A DNA stretch of 64,000 nt from Saprospiraceae bacterium (GCA_016714085.1 JADJNW010000005.1:179807-243806), one strand, 5' to 3'. Shown: positions 1 through 7,291, counted from the first letter of the stretch. Numbers and translations: made by a program. The notes: generated by a model not told the origin, from the letters alone.

Positions 1-448
1 ATAAATAACTGAAACAAAGGACACCTAACATTACCCAAACTTGAGTAGGCAATCCCGCCAAAGCATTGCCGACAGCTTCTACGCCGGGCAAGGAAATCGA
101 AGTTGTTTTTTCAGTACTTTGCATATATTGCACGACCGCTCCGGCATAAGCGATTGCTAATGCTCCCAAAGTATAAAGAAATCCTTTTACCCAAATCGGC
201 TTGACCAAGGGTTTTATTATAATTTTTTTATACAATTGCGGCAGCTTGTCCATTACATTCATCATAAAGCGCATGGAAGGTTGCTCTGTTTCCATTTGCT
301 GCAAGGCATGATTCAATTGCTGGCGCGTTTGAAGCTCCGCATTAAACGCTTCATCATCGGTGGCACGCTTTTGCAATTGGCCTCGCTCCGAAGGCGTTGC
401 TTCGTTATCAAGATATTTCCAAATATGATGAATGTCCTGCTCTTTCAT
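1..448 (-). CDS. Anti-sigma-factor-like membrane protein, N-terminal part (cut by window edge)
   Basis: The frame runs off the window start, leaving about 149 residues. The N-terminal 60 residues are charged and helical (IWKYLDNEATPSERGQL near residues 9-25), which resembles the cytoplasmic part of Bacteroidota anti-sigma proteins. A membrane helix follows at about residues 88-108 and a second hydrophobic stretch begins near 137. The ATG overlaps the stop of the upstream sigma factor gene by 4 bp (ATGA), so the two are translationally coupled. Sigma/anti-sigma pairing is inferred from context and from the charged-then-membrane layout; no zinc-binding motif is visible in the visible part. Confidence 0.6.
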   Translation of the reverse strand, partial: MKEQDIHHIWKYLDNEATPSERGQLQKRATDDEAFNAELQTRQQLNHALQQMETEQPSMRFMMNVMDKLPQLYKKIIIKPLVKPIWVKGFLYTLGALAIAYAGAVVQYMQSTEKTTSISLPGVEAVGNALAGLPTQVWVMLGVLCFSYL

Positions 449-1014
449 ATTAAATCTTTCACTTCTGCTTGAAGTTGTTCGGTCAGATGCTCTCGCAATA
501 CTTCGCGCGTTCGGTGTAGTTTGGTTTTTACATTGGTTTCGGTTAAGCCTGTAATTTCGGTTATTTCTTTAACGCTTTTTTCATTCAAATAGTACAAAGT
601 AATCAAAGCCGCATCCTCCGGTTTCAGTTTTTGAATCGCTTCCTGCAATTGACCTTGCAAATCATGTTGTTGAACATCCTGCAAGGGCGTATTTTTTGAA
701 TCCTCCAATTGTAAAAAAGCCTGATCGTCGTCAATCGAATCGGTCAAAAGCTGTTTTTTTCTTGCTGTGTCAATGGCTGTGCGATATGCAACCGTATATA
801 ACCAGGTGCTAAATTTCGACTTTTTTTCAAAATTTCCCAGCGTTTTATACACTTTTATAAATACATCCTGGGCGGCTTCCTCCGCTTCTTCCCTCGATTT
901 CAAAATGCGCAAAGCGATTGTAAAGACAAAATGCTGATACTGCTCCACCAGTCGCTGAAATGCTGCCTGGTTGCCTTGTAGAACCGCCTCAATCATTTGA
1001 ATATCGTCCTCCAT
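445..1014 (-). CDS. ECF-type RNA polymerase sigma factor (RpoE-like)
   Basis: A 189-residue protein from the ATG at 1014 (MEDDIQMIEAVL). Region 2 is visible as EEAEEAAQDVFIKVYKTL followed by FSTWLYTVAYRTAID, the usual core- and -10-binding helices. Region 4 is AALITLYYLNEKSVKEIT with the helix-turn-helix TNVKTKLHRTREVLREHL near the end. The frame stays open upstream to 1239, but that extension reads as non-homologous sequence, so the shorter start at the usual family length is preferred. It is followed with a 4-bp overlap by a membrane protein that is probably its anti-sigma factor, so activity is likely controlled by an envelope signal. Confidence 0.85.
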   Translation of the reverse strand: MEDDIQMIEAVLQGNQAAFQRLVEQYQHFVFTIALRILKSREEAEEAAQDVFIKVYKTLGNFEKKSKFSTWLYTVAYRTAIDTARKKQLLTDSIDDDQAFLQLEDSKNTPLQDVQQHDLQGQLQEAIQKLKPEDAALITLYYLNEKSVKEITEITGLTETNVKTKLHRTREVLREHLTEQLQAEVKDLI

Positions 1015-1343
1015 GCTTGGATGCTTCCTGAAAAAATTCGCCCTAAAGTAAAGCACAAAAGTAGAAGCACCTATTATTTTCGACCTTTGACGATGGGAAG
1101 TGGGATTGGGTTGCATATTTTTCCGATAAAGATTGTTGCGATGCTCCCAAAATTCTTGCAACACGAAGTTTTCAGCGCTGCGTTTATCGCTTTTATGAAG
1201 CCTTGCAATTCTGAAGTACGCATAGATACTGGCGACCAAATAGCTGCGTACGATTAATGAACTTAATCTTGAAAATTTTTGTTTTAAATTTATATAACTA
1301 ATTGATTATCAGTTTTTTTTTGTAAATCAATTTTAATTGAGGG
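1015..1343. other. Intergenic region between the divergent sigma factor and AraC-type genes
   Basis: About 330 bp separating divergently transcribed genes. It should hold promoters for both, but no clean TAnnTTTG box with correct spacing was found on either strand, and none of the conserved upstream boxes seen in the downstream cluster is present. Short open frames here look like shadows. Confidence 0.4.
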
Positions 1344-1943
1344 ATGACTATATGTCTTGCACCTTTAACTAAAAAAACACACTTGAAAATATACATCAAA
1401 CATATGGTTTCGATTCGCTGCAAAATGGTCGTAAAGGCTGAATTGGATAAACTTGGAGTACATTACGGTGCAGTAGATTTGGGGCAGGTAGAGTTGCAGG
1501 AAGACCTGAGCGAAGCACAACGAAAGCAACTTAAAGCAGCTTTATTAAAATCCGGGCTGGGTTTGATGGACGATAAAAAAGCGATACTGATTGAAAAAAT
1601 AAAGAATGTAATTGTAGGGATGATACATTATGCTGATGAATTACCACCTATAAAGAACTCGGATTATCTGAGTGAAAAACTGAATTATGATTATACCTAC
1701 CTTGCCAATCTTTTTTCAGAAACAACCGGTATTACGATCGAACATTATATAATTGCGCATAAAATTGAACGCGTAAAAGAATTGCTTTTATATGATGAAT
1801 TGAGCCTTACCGAAATAGCCTACAAACTCAACTACAGCAGCGTGGCGCATTTGTCTAAACAATTCAAAAAAGTCACCGGATTGACGCCTACTTTTTTCAA
1901 GCAACTCAAAGATAAAAGACGCATCACTTTGGAGGATGTGTGA
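1344..1943 (+). CDS. AraC-family transcriptional regulator with HMA-like N-terminal domain
   Basis: The C-terminal half is a standard AraC DNA-binding domain: DYTYLANLFSETTGITIEHY is the first helix-turn-helix and SLTEIAYKLNYSSVAHLSKQ followed by FKKVTGLTPTFFK is the second. The N-terminal 70 residues (IYIKHMVSIRCKMVVKAELDKLG, then a VDLGQVEL strand) look like a heavy-metal-associated fold that has kept one cysteine and lost the CxxC pair. Proteins of this layout are common in Bacteroidota. The start is uncertain: ATG at 1344 gives 199 residues, whereas TTG at 1383 begins exactly at the conserved LKIYIKHMV segment. The stop codon lies inside the conserved promoter box of the next gene. It is the natural candidate regulator of the following stress-protein cluster, which is inference from position. 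Confidence 0.8.
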   Translation: MTICLAPLTKKTHLKIYIKHMVSIRCKMVVKAELDKLGVHYGAVDLGQVELQEDLSEAQRKQLKAALLKSGLGLMDDKKAILIEKIKNVIVGMIHYADELPPIKNSDYLSEKLNYDYTYLANLFSETTGITIEHYIIAHKIERVKELLLYDELSLTEIAYKLNYSSVAHLSKQFKKVTGLTPTFFKQLKDKRRITLEDV

Positions 1944-2003
1944 ATCATGCAACTCTTTCCTTTAATTGTATAATGCTTTCCGATTATAAAGAGCGCATCT
2001 TTG
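1937..2003 (+). promoter_or_regulatory. Conserved upstream box plus -7 promoter element, copy A
   Basis: The box TGTGAATCATGCAACTCT starts at 1939. A second block TTGTATAATGCTTT starts at 1966 and the -7-like box CATCTTTG lies at 1996-2003. The distance from the first box to the -7 box is 57 bp, the same as in the copies at 4160 and 5689. The gene it serves starts at 2043, leaving a leader of about 33 nt. The -64 to -45 position suits an activator site. Confidence 0.7.
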
Positions 2004-2042
2004 TAATGTAAAATTCCTTCACATTTTAAACGAACTATTAAC

Positions 2043-2357
2043 ATGAAAAGATATACACTATGTGTTGCGGTAGCATTTATGCTATTCTCATTTATTCCAA
2101 TGCAAATGAAAGCAGTGATCGGAACAAACCCCGTTCCAGTAGCTGCGCCTGTTGAATCGGCAGAAGTAAATGCCTTAACCCTTAGACTAACTGAAATCCA
2201 GGCAATAAATAAGTCAACATTAAGCTCGGACGAAAAGAAAGAATTACGCCAGGAAACGCGCTCGATAAAAAAACAATTGAAGGCGCTTAATAGAGGCGTG
2301 TATATTTCGCTTGGTTCTGTAATAATTATCGTGCTATTATTAATTCTTTTGCTCTGA
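2043..2357 (+). CDS. Small secreted or inner-membrane protein with C-terminal membrane anchor
   Basis: A 104-residue protein of unknown function. Residues 1-24 form a signal peptide (MKRYTLCVAVAFMLF..MKA). Residues 48-85 are a charged helix (TEIQAINKSTLSSDEKKELR) that may form a coiled coil. Residues 86-104 are a hydrophobic tail (ISLGSVIIIVLLLILLL). The layout suggests a periplasmic helix tethered to the inner membrane. It is the first gene behind conserved promoter copy A and so is probably co-regulated with the CsbD-like and Thivi_2564-like genes. The family is not recognised with certainty. Confidence 0.75.
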   Translation: MKRYTLCVAVAFMLFSFIPMQMKAVIGTNPVPVAAPVESAEVNALTLRLTEIQAINKSTLSSDEKKELRQETRSIKKQLKALNRGVYISLGSVIIIVLLLILLL

Positions 2358-2431
2358 AATTATTATAACATAGATCCGAGGAGTACATCAAATGTGCCAA
2401 TTTTAATTTTAATAACTAAACTATAAACATC

Positions 2432-2587
2432 ATGGGAAACTTATTGTATATCATTGCAGCTATATTGGTTATTGGGTGGCTGGTCGGATTTGTAGGTTAC
2501 AATGCCGGAGGCATCATCCACATTTTGCTTGTTATTGCAGTCATTGTAGTACTGCTCAGGGTTATTCAGGGCAGGAAGATTGTTTAA
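2432..2587 (+). CDS. lmo0937-family small membrane protein
   Basis: A 51-residue protein, MGNLLYIIAAILVIGWLVGF at its start, with two hydrophobic helices separated by a short glycine-rich turn (YNAGG) and a basic tail (RVIQGRKIV). This matches the lmo0937 family of tiny membrane proteins of unknown function, which in Bacteroidota recur beside CsbD, YtxH and OmpA stress genes. It lies 74 bp after the previous stop, so it may be in the same transcript. It is too short for ordinary ORF cut-offs and is easily missed. Confidence 0.85.
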   Translation: MGNLLYIIAAILVIGWLVGFVGYNAGGIIHILLVIAVIVVLLRVIQGRKIV

Positions 2588-2693
2588 AATCTGTTCTTAC
2601 AATATAAAAATACAGCATATTATATGATATGTAAATGGTTCAACACCTTGTTGGCCTTGTATTTTAATTCATTTCTAATAAATTAATGATACT

Positions 2694-3389
2694 ATGAGAA
2701 ATCTATTTATTGGTATAATGTTATCCAGCACTTTATTAGTTGGGTGCAAAAGTGCCCAGAAAACACAAACGGAAGGCAAAACCGGTATGAATAAAACGGA
2801 AAAAGGTGCTGTAATCGGCGCTTCTTCTGGCGCGGTTATCGGTGGAGTGATCGGTAACAAAAGCAAAAACACAGCATTGGGTGCTATTCTGGGTGCAACG
2901 GTCGGCGGCGCAATCGGCGCGGTGATTGGCAATAGAATGGACAAGCAGGCTAAAAAGATGGAAGAAGAATTAGGGGAAACAGTAACCGTGGAAAGGGTTG
3001 GAGAGGGTATCAAATTGACCTTTAATAGCCAATTGCTATTTGACTTCGGCAAAGCAAATCTGAAAGAATCTAATAAAATAGACCTTCAAAAATTTGCAGA
3101 AACCCTGAAAGAAAATCCAGAAACGGATTTAATGATTGTGGGGCATACCGATAATGTGGGCAGCAAGGCATTCAATCAAAATCTATCCGAAGATCGGGCG
3201 GCTGCGGTGTCGAACTACCTTGCATCCCAGGGAGTTAGCAATACTCGCCTTCGTATTCAGGGCGATGGCGAAGGTCAGCCAGCAGTTTCCAATAATACCG
3301 AAGAAAACCGTTCACAAAATCGGCGAGTTGAGATCGCTATTTATGCGAATGAAAAAATGAAATCGGAAGCGAAAGAGGCGGTGAATTAG
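2694..3389 (+). CDS. OmpA-family lipoprotein with glycine-zipper segment (YiaD-like)
   Basis: A 231-residue envelope lipoprotein. The lipobox LLVGC places the acylated cysteine at residue 18. Residues 40-82 form a glycine-zipper-like segment (GAVIGASSGAVIGGVIGNKS, then GAILGATVGGAIGAVIGN), which probably inserts in or packs against the membrane. Residues 110-220 are an OmpA C-terminal peptidoglycan-binding domain, seen in LLFDFGKANL, IVGHTDNVGS and ENRSQNRRVEI. The role is anchoring the outer membrane to peptidoglycan. A strong stem-loop terminator follows at 3399-3449. Confidence 0.9.
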   Translation: MRNLFIGIMLSSTLLVGCKSAQKTQTEGKTGMNKTEKGAVIGASSGAVIGGVIGNKSKNTALGAILGATVGGAIGAVIGNRMDKQAKKMEEELGETVTVERVGEGIKLTFNSQLLFDFGKANLKESNKIDLQKFAETLKENPETDLMIVGHTDNVGSKAFNQNLSEDRAAAVSNYLASQGVSNTRLRIQGDGEGQPAVSNNTEENRSQNRRVEIAIYANEKMKSEAKEAVN

Positions 3390-3398
3390 CAGGGTGAA

Positions 3399-3449
3399 AA
3401 TTATTCATCATGAAGATAAAATTTTTATGATGAATAATTCAAGGTTTTT
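3399..3449 (+). terminator. Rho-independent terminator after the OmpA-family gene
   Basis: A perfect 13-bp inverted repeat, AATTATTCATCAT at 3399-3411 and ATGATGAATAATT at 3427-3439, followed by a T run at 3445-3449. Confidence 0.75.
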
Positions 3450-3484
3450 AACTTCATTTAATTTCTTTAAAATTTAACATTATT

Positions 3485-4078
3485 ATGAAAACGCAATATG
3501 CGAACATAGCTGTTTTGATGGTTTTAGCCTTACTACTGTTACCTTTGGTAGCTCAATCTCAAGCTAAGATTGGAATAAGAGCGGGTTTGAATGTCTCCAA
3601 CATATCATTTGATGGATTACCCAATAAAAGCGAAAAGTTTGGCTATCATGCCGGTATTTTTGCAGATTTACCAGTGGTATCCAACTTTATGTCGGTACAA
3701 CCCGAATTGAGCTACTCGCTTAAGGGCGCTGATTTTGAGCCACTTGGCGAGCGTCAAACGCTGGAACTGAATTACGTAGATTTCTTTTTGCCGGTGGCTT
3801 TTAAGTTAGGTAGCGTTGATGTACAGTTGGGCCCCTTCGCTTCCTATTTGATCTCTACACCTGATTATAAAGTGTATAATGAAAACACGGTTGTTGTAGA
3901 TGCCTTTAATAAATTTGATGCGGGTCTTACAGGGGGATTAAGCTTTAATTTCAATAAATTTTTGATTGGGATTCGTTACAATCAGGGGTTTTTGAATGTG
4001 ACAGAAGAAAATGCCAAACCATTTTTGAGCGAAGGCAAAAATTCTGTGGGTCAAGTTTCTTTGGGTTATAGATTTTAA
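3485..4078 (+). CDS. Outer-membrane beta-barrel protein (PorT / OMP_b-brl_2 type)
   Basis: A 197-residue protein with a signal peptide (cleavage near SQA at residue 27). Alternating hydrophobic and polar strands run through the mature part, for example KIGIRAGLNVSNISF, YHAGIFADLPVVSNFMSVQP and KFLIGIRYNQGFLNV. It ends in an aromatic residue (VSLGYRF), as outer-membrane barrels do. This is the typical small eight-strand barrel of Bacteroidota, ligand unknown. It has its own terminator at 4101-4138 and sits inside the envelope-stress cluster. Confidence 0.85.
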   Translation: MKTQYANIAVLMVLALLLLPLVAQSQAKIGIRAGLNVSNISFDGLPNKSEKFGYHAGIFADLPVVSNFMSVQPELSYSLKGADFEPLGERQTLELNYVDFFLPVAFKLGSVDVQLGPFASYLISTPDYKVYNENTVVVDAFNKFDAGLTGGLSFNFNKFLIGIRYNQGFLNVTEENAKPFLSEGKNSVGQVSLGYRF

Positions 4079-4100
4079 TGGCTTGCATTAAAAAACAAGG

Positions 4101-4138
4101 ATCACTTTTACTAATGATGAGGTAAAAGTGATTTTTTG
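4101..4138 (+). terminator. Rho-independent terminator after the beta-barrel gene
   Basis: Stem ATCACTTTTAC (4101-4111) pairs perfectly with GTAAAAGTGAT (4122-4132) and is followed directly by a T run at 4132-4137. Confidence 0.8.
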
Positions 4139-4159
4139 TTATATAAAAGATACTCTAAA

Positions 4160-4226
4160 TGTGTGAATCATACAACTCTTAACGAGAATTATGTAACGAT
4201 ATAAAGTATCAATTGAATTAACTTTG
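4160..4226 (+). promoter_or_regulatory. Conserved upstream box plus -7 promoter element, copy C
   Basis: The box TGTGAATCATACAACTCT starts at 4162 and differs from copies A and B at one base. An exact TAACTTTG -7 box lies at 4219-4226, again 57 bp from the box start. The segment between them is less conserved than in A and B. The Thivi_2564-like gene starts at 4254, giving a short leader. Confidence 0.75.
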
Positions 4227-4253
4227 ACTTTAATCATTATTAAATTCATTACC

Positions 4254-4439
4254 ATGCCTTTATTAAATATTTTACTCATATTGGTTGTTGCAGGAGTTGT
4301 CCTTTGGTTGGTGAATACTTACATTCCCATGGATCGCAAAATTAAAAACATCCTTAATGGGGTTGTTGTAATTGTCGTCGTCATTTGGCTACTCCAGATA
4401 TTTGGGCTTTTAGAAACTTTAAAGAATATAACGCTGTAA
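4254..4439 (+). CDS. Thivi_2564-family small membrane protein
   Basis: A 61-residue protein with two membrane helices (LLNILLILVVAGVVLWLV at residues 3-20 and ILNGVVVIVVVIWLLQIF at 33-50) joined by a conserved NTYIPMDRKIK turn. This matches the Thivi_2564 family, of unknown function. The ATG at 4254 is chosen because the upstream TTG at 4224 overlaps the -7 box and is probably not transcribed. It lies behind conserved promoter copy C. Confidence 0.85.
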   Translation: MPLLNILLILVVAGVVLWLVNTYIPMDRKIKNILNGVVVIVVVIWLLQIFGLLETLKNITL

Positions 4440-4521
4440 AATAATACGGTTGTGTAAATTATTTACTTATGCTGAATTTTTCATTCAGTAACTTTTTAAT
4501 TAATATCAAAAAATAAGAATC

Positions 4522-4810
4522 ATGAGTGCAGGAAAAGTATTATTAGGTGTATTGGCGGGTGTTGCTGTCGGCGCTACTTTAGGCATTTTATTTGCGCCAG
4601 ATAAAGGTTCTTCCACGCGGAAGAAAATTTCTAAAAAAGGCGAAGATTATGCAGAAGAATTAAGCGCCAAATTCAACGATTTTATTAACAGCGTTGCTCA
4701 GAAATTTGAAACAGTGCAAGAAGAAGCAACCCGCATGGTAGAAAATGGGAAGAAAAAAAGCAGAAAAAGTTGCAGAGGAACTGAGCTCCGATACAAACTA
4801 TAAAAAATAA
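4522..4810 (+). CDS. YtxH-domain protein, frameshifted near its C-terminus
   Basis: A small stress protein of the YtxH type. Residues 4-26 form a glycine-rich membrane helix (GKVLLGVLAGVAVGATLGILF) followed by the hallmark APDKGSSTRKKISKKGEDY and an amphipathic helical tail. As written, the frame ends at 4803 with an implausible tail (SRKSCRGTELRYKL). Removing one A from the run after GGGAAG near 4746-4756 restores KKAEKVAEELSSDTNYKK and a stop at 4808-4810. The extra A is probably a sequencing error. It precedes a holin-like gene by 4 bp, so the two are one operon. Confidence 0.85.
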
Positions 4811-4814
4811 ATGT

Positions 4815-5157
4815 ATGGAAACACCGGCAAGCTCCATCGAATTATTATTTGAAAGAGTGGAAACATACAGCAGGACGACCTATGAACTTTCCAAGCTCAA
4901 ACTATTGGAAACCATTACGATTGTGGTGACTTCATTAGTATCACGGCTGAGTGTTATTATTAGTATTTCCTTATTTGTCCTTGTATTGAATATAGGTATT
5001 GCGCTGTGGCTGGGGGAGTTGTTGGGTAAATATTATTATGGCTTTTTTATTGTGGCAGCATTTTATTTAGTAATGGGGATCATATTACATTTTTTTTCTT
5101 CATAAATGGCTTGCAAAGCCCGTTAGCGGTTTGATCATTAAACAAGCGCTTCAATAA
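4815..5157 (+). CDS. Phage-holin-like (Holin-X / DUF1469-type) membrane protein, frameshifted
   Basis: Residues 1-30 form a cytoplasmic helix (SIELLFERVETYSRTTYELS). Two long membrane helices follow (LSVIISISLFVLVLNIGIAL and YYGFFIVAAFYLVMGIILHF). The written frame stops at 5105. Dropping one T from the eight-T run at 5090-5097 extends it through LHKWLAKPVSGLIIKQALQ to a stop at 5155-5157, the normal family ending. In Bacteroidota this gene type sits beside YtxH and the 138-residue protein that follows, and is not a lysis holin. Function is unknown. Confidence 0.85.
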
Positions 5158-5168
5158 TATTAAGCATC

Positions 5169-5585
5169 ATGCAAAAAATAAATTCAGAAACCGATCTTAG
5201 AGCCGCCATTCTCCTATTGGAAAATAAGCAGAAGGAGGAAGGAAAAGTAATGAGAGAACAATTCCATATAGCCTATGATAGCATAAGACCCATCAACCTC
5301 ATCAAAAGCACTTTCAGAGAAGCCGCTGCATCCCAGGAAATAAAAGACAATATCTTGACTGTATCCGTCGGGCTGACCGCTGGTTATCTCTCTAAAGCAT
5401 TGTTTGTGAATGTATCGAATAGTCCATTTAGAAGATTGCTCGGCACTGTTTTGCAACTCAGCATAACAAATATAGTTGTGAAAAATCCCGAAGTCGTTCA
5501 ATCTTTAGGTAGGGGCATTTTGAGAATTATCAAGCACAGACAAAGTAATAATATAAACGAAGCCCAAGATCACCAAACCAAATAA
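5169..5585 (+). CDS. Conserved hypothetical protein of the YtxH/holin-like operon
   Basis: A 138-residue protein, mostly helical and soluble in its first half (DLRAAILLLENKQKEEGKVM). Residues 65-80 are weakly hydrophobic (ILTVSVGLTAGYLSKALF) and the end is basic. It begins 11 bp after the repaired stop of the holin-like gene, so it belongs to the same transcript. The trio YtxH, holin-like, this protein recurs in Bacteroidota. No enzymatic motif is visible and the function is unknown. A stem-loop terminator follows at 5631. Confidence 0.8.
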   Translation: MQKINSETDLRAAILLLENKQKEEGKVMREQFHIAYDSIRPINLIKSTFREAAASQEIKDNILTVSVGLTAGYLSKALFVNVSNSPFRRLLGTVLQLSITNIVVKNPEVVQSLGRGILRIIKHRQSNNINEAQDHQTK

Positions 5586-5630
5586 AACCATTTGTTAAAC
5601 AGTTTTTTTTCTGCATAATCCCTGAACATG

Positions 5631-5659
5631 GCCTCTGGTAATAACACTGGAGGCTTTTT
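5631..5659 (+). terminator. Probable terminator of the YtxH/holin-like operon
   Basis: GCCTCTGGT (5631-5639) pairs with ACTGGAGGC (5646-5654), with one mismatch and one wobble, and TTTTT follows at 5655-5659. Confidence 0.65.
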
Positions 5660-5688
5660 AACATGATACACGCTGCGCAAAATGTAAA

Positions 5689-5755
5689 TGTGTGAATCAT
5701 GCAACTCTTTACTATAATAATGTAACACCTTCCAGACATAAAGAGCGCATCTTTG
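5689..5755 (+). promoter_or_regulatory. Conserved upstream box plus -7 promoter element, copy B
   Basis: TGTGAATCATGCAACTCT starts at 5691 and is identical to copy A. The -7-like box CATCTTTG is at 5748-5755, 57 bp from the box start. The block ATAAAGAGCGCATCTTTGTA is also identical to copy A. The CsbD-like gene starts at 5791. Confidence 0.75.
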
Positions 5756-5790
5756 TATTGTGGAAGTTCTTTCACATAAAAGTAAGTAAA

Positions 5791-5976
5791 ATGGACACTA
5801 AAGGAGTAAAATCAAACTGGAACGATCAGAAGGCAAAGCTTAAGGTGAAATTCCCAGTCTTAACAGATCAAGACCTGACCTTTGAAGATGGTAAGAAAGG
5901 GGAGATGTTTGAAAAAATTCAAACCAAACTTGGTAAAACCAAAGAGGAATTACAGCAAGTTATCGCGGCGCTTTAA
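5791..5976 (+). CDS. CsbD-family general stress protein
   Basis: A 61-residue soluble protein, MDTKGVKSNWNDQKAKLKVK at its start, matching the CsbD family: the WNDQKAKLK helix, then DLTFEDGKKGEMFEKI and LGKTKEELQQVI. The in-frame extension upstream to 5692 is inside the conserved promoter element and is rejected. CsbD proteins are induced by general stress in many bacteria, but their molecular role is unknown. The conserved promoter copy B supports regulated expression here. Confidence 0.9.
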   Translation: MDTKGVKSNWNDQKAKLKVKFPVLTDQDLTFEDGKKGEMFEKIQTKLGKTKEELQQVIAAL

Positions 5977-5997
5977 TTAGCTGCTTTCATTAAAAGC

Positions 5998-6028
5998 TAC
6001 CGTTTAGCGGTATTTTCGTTAAACGGTA
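5998..6028 (+). terminator. Stem-loop after the CsbD-like gene
   Basis: TACCGTTTA (5998-6006) pairs with TAAACGGTA (6020-6028). The T tract after it is poor, so it could be an attenuator or processing stem rather than a full terminator. Confidence 0.45.
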
Positions 6029-6060
6029 CTTTAAAAACAACTAAATAAAAATATCAAGAA

Positions 6061-6508
6061 ATGAAAAAGAATAACTTGATTTTTTATGCTGGCTACCTTT
6101 GTTATGGCAACAGGTATCCTATTAGCTGGCTGCAATACTTCTGCCCAAAATGTGGAGAAGGCTCAGGAAGATGTGGAAGCGGCAAATAAAAAATTGGAAG
6201 AAGCCAATGAAGCATATTTAGCAGATGTAGAAAATTATAGAAGAGAAACGGCGGAGAAGATTGCTGCAAACGACCAGAGTATCGTGGAGTTTAATACCAG
6301 GATAGAAAATGAAAAAGCAGATATTAAAGCGGATTATAAAAAGAAAATAGCGGAACTGGAACAAAAGAACACAGACATGAAAAAAACGATGGACGATTAC
6401 AAAGCGGATGGAAAAGAACAATGGGAAAATTTTAAAAATGATTTTAATCGTAACATGGATCAGCTTGGACAAGCCTTGAAGGATTTGACAAGTAATGACA
6501 AAAACTAA
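6061..6508 (+). CDS. Coiled-coil lipoprotein, frameshifted in the signal peptide
   Basis: From the ATG at 6061 the frame breaks after MKKNNLIF. Dropping one T from the six-T run near 6080-6085 joins it to MLATFVMATGILLAGC, a classic lipoprotein signal with the cysteine at about residue 24. The mature part is one long charged helix (VEKAQEDVEAANKKLEEANE, then KADIKADYKKKIAELEQKNT), predicted coiled coil, ending in QLGQALKDLTSNDKN. It resembles periplasmic or outer-membrane-tethered helical spacers. It follows the CsbD-like gene and probably belongs to the same stress response; no defined family is claimed. Confidence 0.8.
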
Positions 6509-6512
6509 AAAA

Positions 6513-6692
6513 ATGAGTAAAGATAAAGGTTCTAAAAACAAGAAAAAAGCGCCGGCAGACAAAAAATCGGGCAAAACAAAAATAAAATCTTCTTACCAGG
6601 AAGAAAATAAAATCGGAGAAAAAGACCCCACCCTCGAAGCATTTGCACCCAAGCCGGACGCAAAAGGCCGCGGAGGTAAACATAAGTCTTGA
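6513..6692 (+). CDS. Small lysine-rich protein
   Basis: A 59-residue, highly basic protein from the ATG at 6513 (MSKDKGSKNKKKAPADKKSG). It has a more acidic middle (EENKIGEKDPTLEAFAPKPD) and ends KGRGGKHKS. Low complexity suggests an intrinsically disordered, perhaps nucleic-acid-binding protein, but no function is recognised. It starts 4 bp after the stop of the coiled-coil lipoprotein gene, which supports co-transcription and argues that it is a real gene. Confidence 0.6.
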   Translation: MSKDKGSKNKKKAPADKKSGKTKIKSSYQEENKIGEKDPTLEAFAPKPDAKGRGGKHKS

Positions 6693-6713
6693 TAGACTTC
6701 ATAAATCAATATA

Positions 6714-7055
6714 ATGGAAACGCTTGAAATTGAAAAGGCCAAAGTGCATATCACAGTGGAGATCATAGAATATCTTTTAAATTCCGTCGTGATTAAAACA
6801 ATTTTAAAAAAATCAACCGGAAATATCAGCGTGATGTCATTTGACAGTGGAGAAGGCTTAACCGAAAAAACAACGCCCTTTGACACCTTTATTCAAATCA
6901 TTGAAGGGCAAGCAGAAATCGTGATTAGCGGGGTATCCCATATATTGGCAACCGGCGGATCCATTGTCATTCCTGCTCATGCCTCCAATTTTGTAAAGCC
7001 AAACGGGCGGTTTAAAATGATTCTTACCGTCATAAAAAGCGGATACGAATTATGA
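6714..7055 (+). CDS. Cupin-domain protein
   Basis: A 113-residue single cupin barrel. The second motif is visible in FIQIIEGQAEIVISGVSH and GGSIVIPAHASNFVKPNG. The first motif lacks the usual HxH pair (SGEGLTEKTTPFDTF), so metal binding through the canonical residues is doubtful. Its last codons overlap the start of the next gene (ATGA at 7052), so the two are translationally coupled. Similar cupins accompany stress genes in Bacteroidota. Function unknown. Confidence 0.75.
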   Translation: METLEIEKAKVHITVEIIEYLLNSVVIKTILKKSTGNISVMSFDSGEGLTEKTTPFDTFIQIIEGQAEIVISGVSHILATGGSIVIPAHASNFVKPNGRFKMILTVIKSGYEL

Positions 7056-7258
7056 TACGGCTGCAAGATCAACTCATGAATGAAATTCTGGGCGTTACGA
7101 TGATGATTCAAAAGAAATTTTCAGAACGCTACCATTTATTAGGCGAAACACCTTTGTTTCTTTCTGATAATGGAAAAGGCATTTATATCGTTGATTTTGA
7201 GCAATATCTGGAATCTATCACCACTCAACTCACCACTTTTGAAGAAGCTATCACGTAG
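7052..7258 (+). CDS. Small conserved hypothetical protein coupled to the cupin
   Basis: A 68-residue soluble protein (MIRLQDQLMNEILGVTMMIQ at the start, then YHLLGETPLFL and IYIVDFEQYLESITTQLTTF), mostly helical. The ATG overlaps the cupin stop by 4 bp. No recognised domain. The tight coupling suggests that it works with the cupin. Confidence 0.6.
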   Translation: MIRLQDQLMNEILGVTMMIQKKFSERYHLLGETPLFLSDNGKGIYIVDFEQYLESITTQLTTFEEAIT

Positions 7259-7291
7259 CCAAAAAACTGGGAATTGTATAAATCATTTTAA

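Noticed and set aside
2630..2690. Weak match to the TGTGAATCATGCAAC box before the OmpA lipoprotein gene
   Set aside because: Only about 14 of 20 bases match and the position 57 bp downstream (2687) has no TAnnTTTG box and lies at the start codon.
4740..5157. Programmed frameshifting in YtxH and holin-like genes
   Set aside because: Each sits in a homopolymer, but identical kinds of breaks occur in unrelated genes across the window, so sequencing error is simpler. No stimulatory structure was seen.
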